This document shows positions 39,601 through 52,654 of a DNA stretch of 64,000 bases, piece by piece. This stretch comes from Sapria himalayana (lineage: Eukaryota > Streptophyta > Magnoliopsida > Malpighiales > Rafflesiaceae): positions 104,030-168,029 of the forward strand of contig JAREIK010002984.1 in NCBI GenBank assembly GCA_029783825.1, read 5' to 3'. A program made the position numbers and the translations under genes. The notes below the pieces were generated by a model that worked only from the letters and a program-made list of their open reading frames with translations, searched no databases and was not told the DNA's origin. How positions within the stretch are numbered: the first letter of the stretch is position 1; the number at the start of each line of letters is the position of its first letter.

Positions 39601-42309
39601 AGATAGATAGATAGATAATGAAATAATAAATAGAGAAATATACAAATATATTGATATATAGATAGATAGATATACTGATAAACTGATCGAATATATTGAG
39701 ATTGAAAGAAAGATAGATAGATATATAGATAGAAAGATATATAGATATATAGATAGAAAGATAGATACACATATCGATATATAGATAGAAAGATAGAGGA
39801 TAGAAAGACAAAATGAAAGAAAGACAGAAATATATATATAGACCAATAGATAGATAGACAGATAGACAAATAGACAGATAGATAGATACCTAGATATTAA
39901 GAATGATAGATAGATAGATAGACAATAGATCGATAAAAAATTATACATATAGAAAGATAATTAGATAGATAGATAGAAAGATAGATAGAAGGATAGACAG
40001 ATAGATAGAGAGGGAGATAGTGAAATAGTTAGATATACAGATAGAAGATTGATATATAGATAGATAGAAAGAAAAATAGATAGATAGACAAAGTAATAAA
40101 TAGATAGAAAGAAAGATAGATACAGAGATAGATAGAAAGTTAGAAAGATAGAATAAAGATAGACAGATAGATAGATAGACAGATATAGACATAAAGAGAT
40201 ATATAGATTTTTAGTTAGATATTTAGATAGATACATGGACAAATAAATAAATAAACAAATAGATAGCTATATAGATAGATAGAAATATAGATAGATAGAA
40301 ATATAGATAGATATAAAGATCAACAGTATATCAGATTCACAAATAGATACATGTATAGATAGATTGATTGATTGATAAATAGATAGATTGATTGATAAAT
40401 ATATAGACTGATATATAGATAGAGAGCTAGACATATAGATAAATATTCACAAGGATCAATAGTCAAATAGATAGATAAATAGATAGACAGATATTTAGGT
40501 AGATAGATAGACAAATAGAAAGATAGAAATATAAGAGATAGATAGATAGATCGGTATATAGATAGATAGATATATAGATAAAAAATAGATAGATAGATAT
40601 ATAGATATATAGATATATAGATAGATATATACGTAAATAGATAGATAGATACATAAATAGATAGAAAGATATAAAGATATAGAGAAAGATATATAGAAAA
40701 ATAGATAGAAACAAAGAAATGAAATATTTACAAATAGACAAATAGACAGATAGAAAGATAGATAGATAAATATATACATAAATAGATAGAATGATAGATA
40801 TTGAAATAGATTAGATTGATTGATAGATAGACAAGTAGAGAGATATATAGAAAGATAGACAATAGGGAGATATACAAATATACAAATAGATAGAAAGAAA
40901 ATACACAGATAGATAGATAGACTTATATACATATAGATAAATTTATAGATACTCAGATAGACAGACAAAAAAGATAGACAAATTATCAAAAATAGAGATA
41001 TAAAAATATATAGATAAATAGATAGATAGATATATAGATAAATAGTTATAAATATAGATAAATAGAAAGATATACAACAATACAGATATATAGATAGATA
41101 CATAGAACAATTGATAGACAGATAGATATATAGAAAAATAAATAGAATGACACATACAGATCGACAAATATTCAAATAGACATATAGACATATAGATAGA
41201 TATATAGTTAGACATATAGGCAAATAGATAAATATTCGAGTAAACATATTGAAAGATAAAAAGATAAAATGATAGACAAATAGGTAGATATACAGATAGT
41301 GAGATAGATAGATAGAGAGTTAGAGAGACAATTAGATAGAGATATAGATAAATAAACATTAAAAAGATATACAAATACACAGATAGAAAGTTAGACAAAT
41401 AGATAGATAGAGATATGTATAGAATGATAGAAAGAAAGAAAGATAGATATATAGAGAGACAGATAGATAGATATATAAATAGTTATCCAAATAGATAGAT
41501 AAATAGATAGGCAAATACACGAATAGACAGATAAACAAATAGATAGATAGACAGATAGACATATGGACATATTGACTACTAAGCATATAGATAGTAGATA
41601 GATAGACAAATAGGCAGATAGATTGATAGACATATAGACAAATAGACAGATAGTTAAATAGAAAAATAGATAGATAGAAATATAGATAGATTGATTGATT
41701 GAGAGATAGATAGATAGAAAGAGAGATAGATATATAGATGGACATAAATATAGATAGATAGAAATATGGATAGATAATCAGATTGACAGATAGATGTATA
41801 GTTATATTGATAAATAGATAGATAAATTGATATAAAATATTAAGATAGATAGATAGACAATTAAAAATTAAATTGATATTCAAATAGATAGATTGAAAGA
41901 TAGAAAGATAATAAGATAGATAGGTAGGTAGGTAGAGAGATAGATAGATGGAGAGATAAAGAAATTATTAGATAGATAAATAGACACATAGATAAATATA
42001 TAGATAGATAGACTGATAAACTGATCGAGGGATATACAAATTAATAGATAGATAGATAGATATATAAATAGAAAGATAGATAGACAGATAGACAGATAGA
42101 CAAATAGGTAGATAGACTGATAGAAACAGAGTGAGATAGATATATAGACAAATAGATAGATAGACGTATAGATAGTTAGATAAATATAAAGAAAGTTTGA
42201 TAGGCAAATAGACAAAAAGATAGATAAATAGATTAAAATATAGATAGATAATAGATAGATAGACACATTGATAAATATATAATAGAGAGATAGATAGATT
42301 CACAGATAG

Positions 42310-42340
<31 letters not shown>

Positions 42341-45300
42341 AATAGATAGAAAGATAGATAAAAGAAAGATAGACAGATAGACAAATAGGAATATATATAG
42401 ATAGATAGATAGACATATTTACATAAATATAGATATACAGATATATAGACTTGTAATTAGATAGATAGACATATAGAAAAATAGTAAATACATAAAAAAA
42501 TATTGATAGATTTAAAGGTATCCTTATAGAAGGATAGACAAATAGATATATAGACAGAAAGATAGATAGATAGTTGGACAGACAGATAGATAATTAAATA
42601 GAAAGATAAATAAATAGACAGATAGATATTTAGAATAGATAGATAGACCGATCTACAAAAAGATAGATAAACAGATAGATATCTAATATAGAGATAGACA
42701 AATAAAAAGATAAAGAGAAATATAGATAAATAGATAGTTAACAGATAGACAGACAGATAGATAGATAGATAGATAGACAAATAAAGAGATATACAGATAT
42801 ATAGATAGATAAATATACATATTTATAGAAATATAGTTAGAGAGGGTTATAGATAGATAAATCGATAGATAAACAGGTAGACAGACAGACAGATAGATAG
42901 ATAGATAGATAGATAGACATATAGACTGATAGATATATAGAAATATAGATAGATTGATATAATAAAGATAGATAGATAGATATTCAGATAGACAGATAGA
43001 AAGATATATAAATAGACTATTAGATAGATAGACATATAGGCAAATAAATAGATAGAAAGATAAAGATATTGAGAGATTAAGAGAGAGAGAGATAGTTTGA
43101 TAGATAGATAGACAGATAGATAAATAGACAAATATATAGATATATATATAGACAGATAGACAAATAAATAGATAGACAAAAATATTGATATTCAGATGGA
43201 TATAAAAAATAGATAGCAGATAGATGGATATTTAGGTATTTGCATATATAGAAAGACAAATAGATAGATAGATAGATAGAAATTGAAATCGATAGATTGT
43301 TAGTTAAATAGATAGACAAATGAAAAATATTTAGATATATAGAATGAAACACACACAAATAGATAGATAAATAGATAGACACAAAGATATTCAAATAAAT
43401 AGAGAGATAAATAGACAAATAGACAGATAGATAGATAATTAAATTGATAGATAGATAAATATATAGTATATATAGATAGATAGATATATACATATAAAGA
43501 TAAATATACAAATAGATAGAAAGACTAATAGATAGATAGATAGTTAGACAAATAGATAGATAGGCAAATAGATAGATAGAAAGATGGACAGATGACACAT
43601 AGGTAGAAAGATAGATAGATAGTCAATTAGTTAGATAGATAGAAATATATATAGATAGATAGATAGATAGATAGTGACATAGAAAGATAGACAGAAAGAT
43701 TTATAGACATATACACAGATAGACAGATTGATAAATATTCAAAAATACAAATAGAAAGATAAAAAGATAGACATATAGATAGAGATACAAATTCATAGAT
43801 TGAAAGATAGTTAGTGAGATATAGAGATAGATAGATAGATAAATAAATAAATTGTCAAATAGATAGATATATAGAAAGATAGATTGATATATAGATAGTA
43901 GATAGATAGATAGATTGACAAATTGATAGAATGATATTTATAATATGATATAGATTAATAGACAAATAGATATATAGAAAAAGAAAGATTGAAAGTGAGA
44001 CAGATATTTAAATTGATAGATACATAAATAGAAAGATAGAGAGATAGATAGATAGACAAATAAATAGATAGAGATAAAAAGATAGATAGATAGACATATA
44101 AAGAGATAGAAAAAAGGAGAGATCGTTACATAGACATATAGACATTTAGATTGATAGACAGATAGAAAAATAAATAGATAAATAGATAGGTAGATAAATA
44201 GATAGAATGATAAAATTATAGATTAATAGGCAAATAGACAATAGATAGATAAATAGATATAAATATAGATAGATAGCTAGGTAGCCAAATAAAAAGATAT
44301 TTAGTTTGACTGATAGACATATAGATAGATCGACGGATACATAGATAGATAAATATTCAGATAGACATAAAGAAAGCTAGAATGATAAAAAGATAGACAG
44401 ATAGATAGAAGTATTGATATGCAGATAGATAGATAGATAGACAGACTGATGTACAATAAAAAAACTGATAGATAGATAAAAGACCGATAAATAGAAATAC
44501 ATATAGATAGATAAATAGATAGACAGATAAATAGATAGATAGATTACAAATCTATAGATATAAAGACAAATTGCCAGATAAACAGATAGATACATATATA
44601 GATAGATAGATATACATAAAACATATATACATATAGAAAGACATACAAATAGATAGTTACAAAGAATGAAAAATACACAAATAGACATATAGTTAGATAG
44701 ATAGATAGAAGATACATGGTTAAGCATATAGATATCGAGATAGATACAAAGTTAGATATATAGATAGATAGATAGATAGATAATAGAGAGATAGATAGAT
44801 AAATAGATAGAAATATAAAAAGATACATAGATATATTAAAAGACACATAGATATATAGACAAATAGAAAAATAGATAGACAAAAAGATACATAGATATAC
44901 AAAAAGATTCATTTATAGAAATATAAATAGACAGATTGATAGAAAAATAAATTTATAGTTAGAAAAATAAATTTATAGATAGATAGAAATATAGATTGAT
45001 AGACAGGTAGACAATAAGATAGATAGATAGTGAGATAAATATAAAGATATATAATAACATAGATAGACAAATAAATAGATTGACATATAGTTAGATAGAT
45101 TTATAGACAAATAGATAGATAGATAGATAGATAAATAGATATATATTTCAATAGATAGATAGATAGAAATTTAAAAAATAGTTAGATAGACAAATATATA
45201 GATAGATCGATAAAAAGATATATTGATAGATAGTTATATAGTTATATAAATAATCAGATAGATAGATAGAAAGTAAAATAGTTAGATAAAAATATAGATA

Positions 45301-46734
45301 GATAGATATATAGATAGATGACAAAAAAATAGATAAAATTATATATAGATGGATAGATAGAGAAATAAATAAATAGACTGGTAGACTGATTACAATATAT
45401 TTATATAAACAGATTGAAGGATAGATAGATACATAGATATACCAGCAGTCATTTAGATAGATAAAAAGATAGAGAGATTAATAGATATATAGATAAAAAA
45501 ATAGTTAGAAATATCGATAAATAGATAGATAAAAATAGAGTTAGATAGATAGATAGAAAGATAGATAGATAGATGGATAGACAGATTGATATATAGACAT
45601 ATAGATAGACAAATAGATAGAAAGAATGATTGATTAATAGATAGATAGATATATAGAAAGATACATAGAGTAAAATAGATAAACATATAGACAAAAAGTT
45701 AGAAAGCTAAATGGATAGATAGATAGAAAGATAGATAGAAATATTGATAGACGGATAGATTAATAGAAAGATATATAGATAGTTAGATAGTTAGAGAGAG
45801 AGAAAAAGATATAGATATATAAAAAGATAGATTGAAAGATAGATAAACAAATAGATAGGTATATAGAGAGGGAAATATAGAGATAGATAGAGATAGATAG
45901 ATATATAAATAGACAGATAAATAGATAGACATATTATTAGATAGATAGATGGATAGATTGATAAAATGAAAATCAAATAGGTAGAAAGACAAAAAGATAG
46001 ATAGACAGATATATAGATAGATATATAGATAGATAGAAATATAGAAAAATAAACAAATCGACACATAAACACATTGACCCATAGACACATAGACACATAG
46101 ATAGAAAATTTAGAGATAGAAAAATAGACACATAGATAGATAGCAAAATATAAATAAAGATAGAAAGATATATTTATAGATGTATAGATAGATAAATAGA
46201 CAAATAACTGAATAAACAAATTAATATAAATATAGATAGATAGTTAGATAGATAAGTATATATTTAAAAAGATTGATAGATAGATAGATAAGTATATGGT
46301 TATACAGATTGACAGATAGTTAGATTGTTAGATACAAAATAGATAGATAGTCAGATATATATAGACATAAAGATAGATATGTAGATACACAAAAAATATA
46401 TAGAAAGAAAGATAGATAGATATATAGATAGATAGATAGATAGACAGAAAGATATGTAGATTGATAGATAAATAGATCAATAGATATGTAGACAAATAAG
46501 ATATATACATAGATATATAAAAAAAAATTAGTAAGATAGAAAATTAGATAGATAGAAAGATAGATGGATGGATAGATATATATATATATATAAATAGTTA
46601 GATAAATAAATAGAAAGTTGTATACATAGGAAGATAAGAAAATAAACATATACACAGATAGAAAAATAGACAGATATATAGAAAGAAATATACAAATATA
46701 CATATATAAATAGATAGACATGTAGATAGATACG

Positions 46735-46781
<47 letters not shown>

Positions 46782-47171
46782 AGATATATGTATATAGATA
46801 GATGAATAGATAGAATGATAGATATATAGGTAGGTAGATAGATAGATAGACAAATACTTAGATTGACAGATAAATAGATAAACAAATATATAGATAGATA
46901 GAAAAATAGATAGACAAATAGTTAGATAGACAAATAGATAGATATAAAGATAGATAGATACACATTTAGATCATATAGACAGATATACAGATAGATAGAT
47001 AGATAAACAGATATACAAGTAAACAGATTGATAGATAGATCGATAAATTGATAGATAAACATATAGACAAATAGACAGACAGATAAAAAAATAGACAGAT
47101 AGAAAAATAGGCATATATATAGATTGAAAGATAGACAGATAGATAGATGGACATATAAACAGATAGATATA
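36211..47171 (-). repeat. Degenerate GATA/GACA tetranucleotide array A6 (about 11 kb)
   Basis: The plus strand reads GATA with GACA, AATA, GATT and GAAA variants. It is the reverse-complement counterpart of A5. Pure AT runs lie near 38785 and 46740-46779. Frames up to 293 codons on the minus strand encode only SIYL-type repeats. No embedded gene was seen. It ends directly at the CACTA3 terminus. Confidence 0.95.
38150..41960 (-). repeat. Diverged duplication of about 1.8-2.4 kb inside A6
   Basis: Rare landmarks recur in the same order. GTGAAATAGTTAGATATACA is near 38283 and 40020. AGATCAACAG with CAGATTCACAAATA is near 38520 and 40318. AAATACACAGATxGATAG is near 39045 and 40900. GGACATATTGAC is near 39190 and 41568. 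A block with AAAGATAATAAGATAGATAG is near 39560 and 41900. Offsets grow from about 1.75 to 2.38 kb, so indels have accumulated. Confidence 0.72.
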
Positions 47172-48570
47172 TCACTACAAGATAATGTCAATTTAGTTAG
47201 GAAAATTTAGCTAGGGAAATTTAACTAGGTAAATTTAGCTAGGGAAATTTAGTTAGGAAAATTTAGCTAGAGATCAATCACTGGCTAAATACCAATGTAT
47301 TAACTAGGGAATAGCAAGGAATTTTTGATTTTACATTCAAATAAATACTCGCGGCATATTAGTGACAAATTAGTGATGGATTAGTGTTGGATTAGCAACG
47401 TAATGTCTGAGTAAACATTTGTCATCGCTAATATTTTTGTAAATTTCATGCAAAAAAAACTCGTAAAATTAGTGACTAATTAGAGACGGAATTTCTCTAG
47501 CTAATTATATCGAGATAAATTTTATCGCTAATATTCCATAAATTTCCACACAAAGTAAACTAAGAATTTCGTGATGGATTTATTGATGGATTTTCCTTAG
47601 CTAATTATATCAAGAAAATTATTTATGGAATTTTTCTAGCTAATTATATCGAGATAAATTCTATTGCTAATATTTTCATAGATTTCTGCAGAAAAAAAAA
47701 CCAAGAATTTAGTGATTGATTTAGCGACAAATTTTCTCTAGTTAATTATATCGAGACAAAATTCATCGCTAAATAATTATCTCAAATTTTTTTTTCTATT
47801 TTATATTTTATTTCTTAAATTTTATTTTTCACAAAATATATCTATCTAGCTAGGGATTTTTCCCTAGCTATTTGCACTAGGGATAATTTCCTTCTCCAGA
47901 GTTTAATGATTTAATTTTTTTTACTTTTTTTTTGTTTTAATTATATATTTAATTTTGTTTATTAAATGTAGTCATGGTATATAGATGAGCGATCCTTGAA
48001 ATACACATTTTCCTCTTAAAATTATAAAAAAGTATATTATAAATAAATTATTTAATAAATATAAAAATACAAAAAAATTATATTAATAAGGACTAAAATA
48101 ACTATTTTTATTATTATAAAATTTAAAAAATTAAATAAAAAAGTTTTCTAAATTTTTTAATTAAGAAACTTAATAATTTCTATTAATGTAACATTAAATA
48201 ATTAATTTTATAATTATAATAATTGTTTAAGATATTTTAAAAATTAAATGAACATACTTTAAAATTTCTACAAATATAAAGGTATAATAATTCATTGTAT
48301 GATTAAATAGAAAATATTTCTAAAAATATCTGAATTTATGAATAAACTAGTAAATATTAATATTATTATAAGTATAAAACAATTTTTATGATTATATGAA
48401 TTAAAAAAATCATTACTACAAAATTTAAAAATCTTGAATTATAATAAAAATTTAAAATTTTTAATTAAATTTAAAAGAAATTAAATTGATATTTAAAAAT
48501 AAATACATTGATGTTTGCTTTTACTAAAATTTATAAGAATTAAATAATTGAGTAATATTTTTACTATTAG
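47172..48570 (+). mobile_element. CACTA3: left end of a CACTA/Spm-type element
   Basis: The terminus CACTACAAGATAATG is the best-kept CACTA end in the window and starts immediately after GATAGATATAT. About 700 bp of subterminal repeats follow (AAATTTAGCTAGGGA, TTAGTGACGGA and TCTAGCTAATTATATCGAGA types). Then comes an AT-rich interior (48000-48570) that aligns with 15800-16470 of CACTA2. No right terminus (CTTGTAGTG) was found downstream before the next GATA array at 62062. The element may be truncated, or it may once have reached the captured gene pieces downstream. Confidence 0.82.
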
Positions 48571-49232
48571 CTTTTCATATTCATATCATTATTAAAATAA
48601 TAAATATTAATTTTTTTTTAATTATCTTCTCACTTTAAGTAATTTTTAGAATTATAAAAATCATAAATGATATCAAATAATATGATATTTTATGCCTTAA
48701 AAATTATTTCATATTATCTTCATAAAAATTAATATGAATTCTTAAATATTTATAACCATAAAATATATATATTTATATATTTATTTAATATAAAGCATAT
48801 TTATAATTCTTAGGATAGTAGCTTGAAGACAAATTATCTTTTAATGTGTGCCTTGCAATATGAAGTTTATAAATTTTGTACCTGTGATTTTTTTTCTAGT
48901 TGAAAGGCTTAACATCTATTTTTTGAAATTGTTTATATATTTATTGTCTAATTAATTTGATAATTAAAAACTGCAAGGTGTTTATTTTTCATTTGTGCCT
49001 TGCTACATGCACAAACTTGTTGAAAATAATTTATTAAGTAAAAAAAGATGAGTATTTATGTTTTATATATATTTATTGTTTATTAAATGTTTTGATAATT
49101 AAAAATTAAAACATTTACAGAATTAAAACATTTACACACAACAATTCTTCTAAGTCTCTAACTAGCGCCAGCCACCTCTCTCTCTCTCTCAATAGTCAAC
49201 ACGGATAAATCAAAATGAAATGATGTGATTTA
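48571..49232. other. AT-rich non-coding DNA upstream of GH3 fragment
   Basis: No gene or clear repeat unit is seen. It ends with a short CT run (about 49176-49190) and an intron-like TTATTTTAG just before the first GH3 exon block. Confidence 0.5.
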
Positions 49233-51130
49233 TTTTAGTCATGCGCTGCATTCAATACTTGAATGCCACAACAGGGCACATTATCTCCACGGCTACCTCG
49301 CTGGTTGTAAAACACTGATTGATGTGGCCACCTTTTGCTGCTTCGTACCACTATCAACCTACGATGACTACTCTGATTACATCAACTGTTTGGCAGATGA
49401 CATGTAGATTCAGCCTATCCTATCCACTGATCCTCTCGTCTACTTCTTCTACAGGTAATCTATAAATCAATCAATGTTATTTCTAATTTCCTTTTTATTT
49501 ATGTCATCGAATTTATGAAGATCTAGCCCCATTTCTATGAATCTGAAAATGATTCCTTACTTCGATTATATGCTCTCTAAATCCGCCTCACACATGGCTT
49601 ATCAAGACAGCTTTGCAATTCTCAGAAAGTAAATCCAACGTGATGTTAGCATTTTTAGAATTATATATAAGGTTTTTTTATCTTCTGATTTGTGTGTTTT
49701 GACAAAGCACAGCGTGAATTTCATGACAGGTTGTTTCCTCCTAGAATATCAACTAATAATAAGATCATCCTAATTGTTTATGGTGGTAATCTCATCTCTA
49801 CGAAGGGAAGATTTGAGGTGATGCCAACATCTTAATACCCTCTGAGGAAATTTGCGACATGATCTAAGTTTTCCTTTTGTTCTAGTCCAATACAAGTGTT
49901 TTTGGGATCCAATGGTATGAACCAAATGTATTGTCATCTTCTTTGTGGTCTCAGCAACTTCGAATTCATTGATAAAATTCATGCTCCTTATGGTATAGGT
50001 CTAATCAACGCTTTTTCTCTACTGGTGTCCAAGTGGAATTAGTTATGTGATGATCTTGAAAACATGTTCTTATGAGAAGAAATTTCTGATTCTACAATGA
50101 GAAACTCTATTACTAAGCTTCTTGGTGGCCATCGAGTAGACCTCTCCATGAGAGTTAGGATAATCTTTCAGCAAAATAGTTGGGATGGGCTTGTGAGCAA
50201 GTTGTTGCCTAATATTTGGTACATCAAGTGTGTCACCACATGAAGCATGAAGCAGTATTATCCAAAACTCAAGCCAATACGTAGGAGAGACTCTATTGTT
50301 AAGCGTAGATTACCTTGCTTCAAAATGTTGTGTTGAAATAAACTTTGATCCTACGCAACCACGAGAGACATATCAGTTCATCATGCTTATCAAAGTAGCT
50401 TACTTTGAGTTTCTTCCATACAATCCTATTAATGCGATTCATGGTATGACCGTGAGGGAAGAAACAACCATGGATTTCTCTGGCATCGAGGTGGGGAAGA
50501 TGTATGAGTTGGTCATAACTACCGACAGAGGACTGTATCAATATCAATTGGGCAATGTAGTGAGTGTTGTTCGCTTCCATAACTACTCTCCTCAAGTTGA
50601 GTTCGTAATGAGAGCACCACAACTTGACTCTGATACTGTGGCTGAGGCAGACTTGATTTATGTCATTGAAAGTTGCCAAGTTGTGATGAGAGCTACCTTA
50701 GGAATTGAAATTGCAGAGTTTACTGCAACCTTATTGGGGTCTGAATCAATCCCAAAGCATCTGAAAATACTAGTTGGAGTCACAGAGGATCACATGTTTG
50801 AGGGGAAGAAGATGAACGAGCCAATTCTAGTTCTTAGGATGATCTATTCTTTGCTCGAGGACAACTTGGGATCTCTTTACCATGCTTGGAAGGATAGAAG
50901 TGAAGCTGGCTCATTGTTTTTGACCAAAGTTAAGCCAGGTAGCTTTGATAAGTTGTCACGACTAGCCATCAAGAATGGAGCATCGGCTAGCCATCAAGAA
51001 TGGAGCATCTGCTTGCCAATACAAGCTACCAAAGATACTGAGAAAACTTGAGCTTGTCAATTCTTTTGAACTACATTCTCTTATTTGTGTATCATTGGAT
51101 AATATAGAAAATTCTACCTGTAAAATTAGA
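49233..51130 (+). pseudogene. GH3-family acyl-acid amido synthetase, pseudogene
   Basis: GH3 enzymes adenylate plant hormones such as auxin or jasmonate and join them to amino acids in the cytosol. Exon block 49234-49455 reads LHSILECHNRAHYLHGYLAG then VPLSTYDDYSDYINCLAD, with an in-frame stop at 49405. An intron starts at GTAATC. Block 49521-49628 gives SSPIS where the family ATP-binding motif is SSGTS, then KMIPYFD. After a 101-bp intron, the last block (49730 on) runs LFPP, KGRFEVM, a Met-Tyr-Cys-His-Leu-Leu stretch and TKLLGG, with several stops. A frameshift lies near 50277. From 50296 a 251-codon frame is open through FEFLPYN, VGKMYELVITT and YQLGNVV. The extreme C-terminus is shifted by a 25-bp duplication. 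The first exon and start are missing. The subgroup is not certain. Confidence 0.9.
50962..51011 (+). repeat. 25-bp tandem duplication in GH3 C-terminus
   Basis: CTAGCCATCAAGAATGGAGC is repeated at an exact 25-bp offset, matching at 23 of 25 positions. Because 25 is not a multiple of 3, the frame is shifted. The true C-terminus (AIKNGASACQYKLPKILR) is read in the other frame from 50975. Confidence 0.97.
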
Positions 51131-51490
51131 TTTTTTTTAGCCATGAGTTTCTTATCGATTTGAGGTGCGCTTTCTACCCAACTCTGCATCGCTTCTCTTA
51201 ATGCAAAAGTGTTAGTTTTGATTCTAGTGTTTTTTTCCAATTTCATTTTTTTCCTAGCTTATGTATATTCTCACATTAAACTTGGCTTACTGTTCTCGTC
51301 ATGGATGTGTTGGTCTTTTTTCCATGTATTTTTTAATTTTGACAGGCTTGTGGCAGTGTGTATTTAGCCATGGATGTGTTAGTCACAATGGGTGTTGGTG
51401 TTGTGGCGAGCAGTGTTTATATAACAACATATTAAATATTTACAGAATAAAGTATGTAAATATGATAATCCCAAGATTAATAACACATAA
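51131..51490. other. Non-coding DNA after GH3
   Basis: Nothing is recognised except two similar short blocks containing CATGGATGTGTTxGTC (near 51300 and 51369). This could be the old 3' flank of the GH3 copy. Confidence 0.4.
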
Positions 51491-52460
51491 ATATATATAA
51501 GAGTATTATACTATATGTATACCTATTAAAATAGTATACATAACTATATATAAATATAATAACAAATATTTAATATATATATACATATACATACATACAT
51601 ACATATATATATATATATAGCTATATATAAATGTATTTAACAATATGTATATCAACATATTACTATATATAAATGTATTTATCTACATCAATATCTATAC
51701 ATAGCCATATGTCTAAATATATATAATTACATGAAAAACTATATATAACTACATCTATAACAAGTATAACTACATTTATAACTATATGGATAACTATGTG
51801 TTTGATCACCCATGTAACTATAATTATAATTAAAACTTATAACAACATTTATATATAACTATATGTTTAACTATATATGTATAATTATTGATAAATATTT
51901 ATATAATTATATAAATCTTTTTATAACTATATTTAATTATATTTGTAACTATGTAAACTAATTTTATAACTATATTTATAAATATATATAACTATATTAT
52001 AATTTATAACTATATGTATACTTCTATGTATCTGTATTTCTAACAAAATATACTATTTGCATAATAATATATAACAATATATAATTGTATTTTACTATAT
52101 GTATAACTATGAAAATATTATATATGACAATATCTTTAACTACATATATATTTATAACTATATGTTTAATTAAATATAATTATATATAAATCTATTTATA
52201 ACTAAATATACTATAGGTATAAGAACATATAACTATAAATAATTGCCTTTTACTATATGTATACCTATAAAAACATTATACATAATTATATTTAAATATA
52301 TAATTAACAACATTTATTTAAAATATAATTTTATATATTAGTATATAGAAATGTATTTAACTATATCTATGTCTATAAATAACTATATGTATAAATATAT
52401 AAAAATATATGAAAAAATATATATACATGCATGTATAAATATAAGTATAACTATATGCGT
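51491..52460. repeat. AT-rich satellite (TATAACTATATGTATAACTA type), left part
   Basis: The DNA is AT-rich with many ATAACTATA and TATGTATAAC strings. A block with AACTATAAATAATTG followed by TTTTACTATATGTATACCTA at 52232 matches blocks at 59341 and 59885 to the right of LINE-B. This places it in the same long-unit satellite. Confidence 0.75.
52444..52460 (+). repeat. LINE-B target-site duplication, left copy
   Basis: AGTATAACTATATGCGT stands at the 5' edge of LINE-B. It pairs with 58817-58833. The two copies differ at 2 of 17 positions, both C versus T. Confidence 0.75.
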
Positions 52461-52558
52461 AAGCAATTGCAACCTTACACAACAACTAAAGCGAACCCTC
52501 AACTCTCTCTCCCATTCTTGGTTTTCCTCAAAACCCTAGCTTCCCTTCTTGCTTAATG

Positions 52559-52584
52559 AAATCTAACCTTGCAAGGTTAGATTT
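52559..52584. repeat. Perfect 26-bp palindrome in LINE-B leader
   Basis: Arms AAATCTAACCTTG and CAAGGTTAGATTT are exact reverse complements with no loop. It lies about 100 bp inside the element, upstream of ORF1. Confidence 0.97.
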
Positions 52585-52654
52585 GATAACATCCTGTAAG
52601 TGGAATGTGCTTCGGCACTTAGGAAATTTTTCCTCCACAAGGTGATAAATAAAT

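Noticed and set aside
50320..50679. 119-codon frame opposite the GH3 fragment
   Set aside because: It is a shadow of the GH3 coding strand and shows no family signature.
51597..51622. Telomere-like or tRNA-like elements in the AT-rich DNA
   Set aside because: No TTTAGGG runs and no cloverleaf or box A/B pattern were seen anywhere in the window. This stretch is only TACA and TA repeats.
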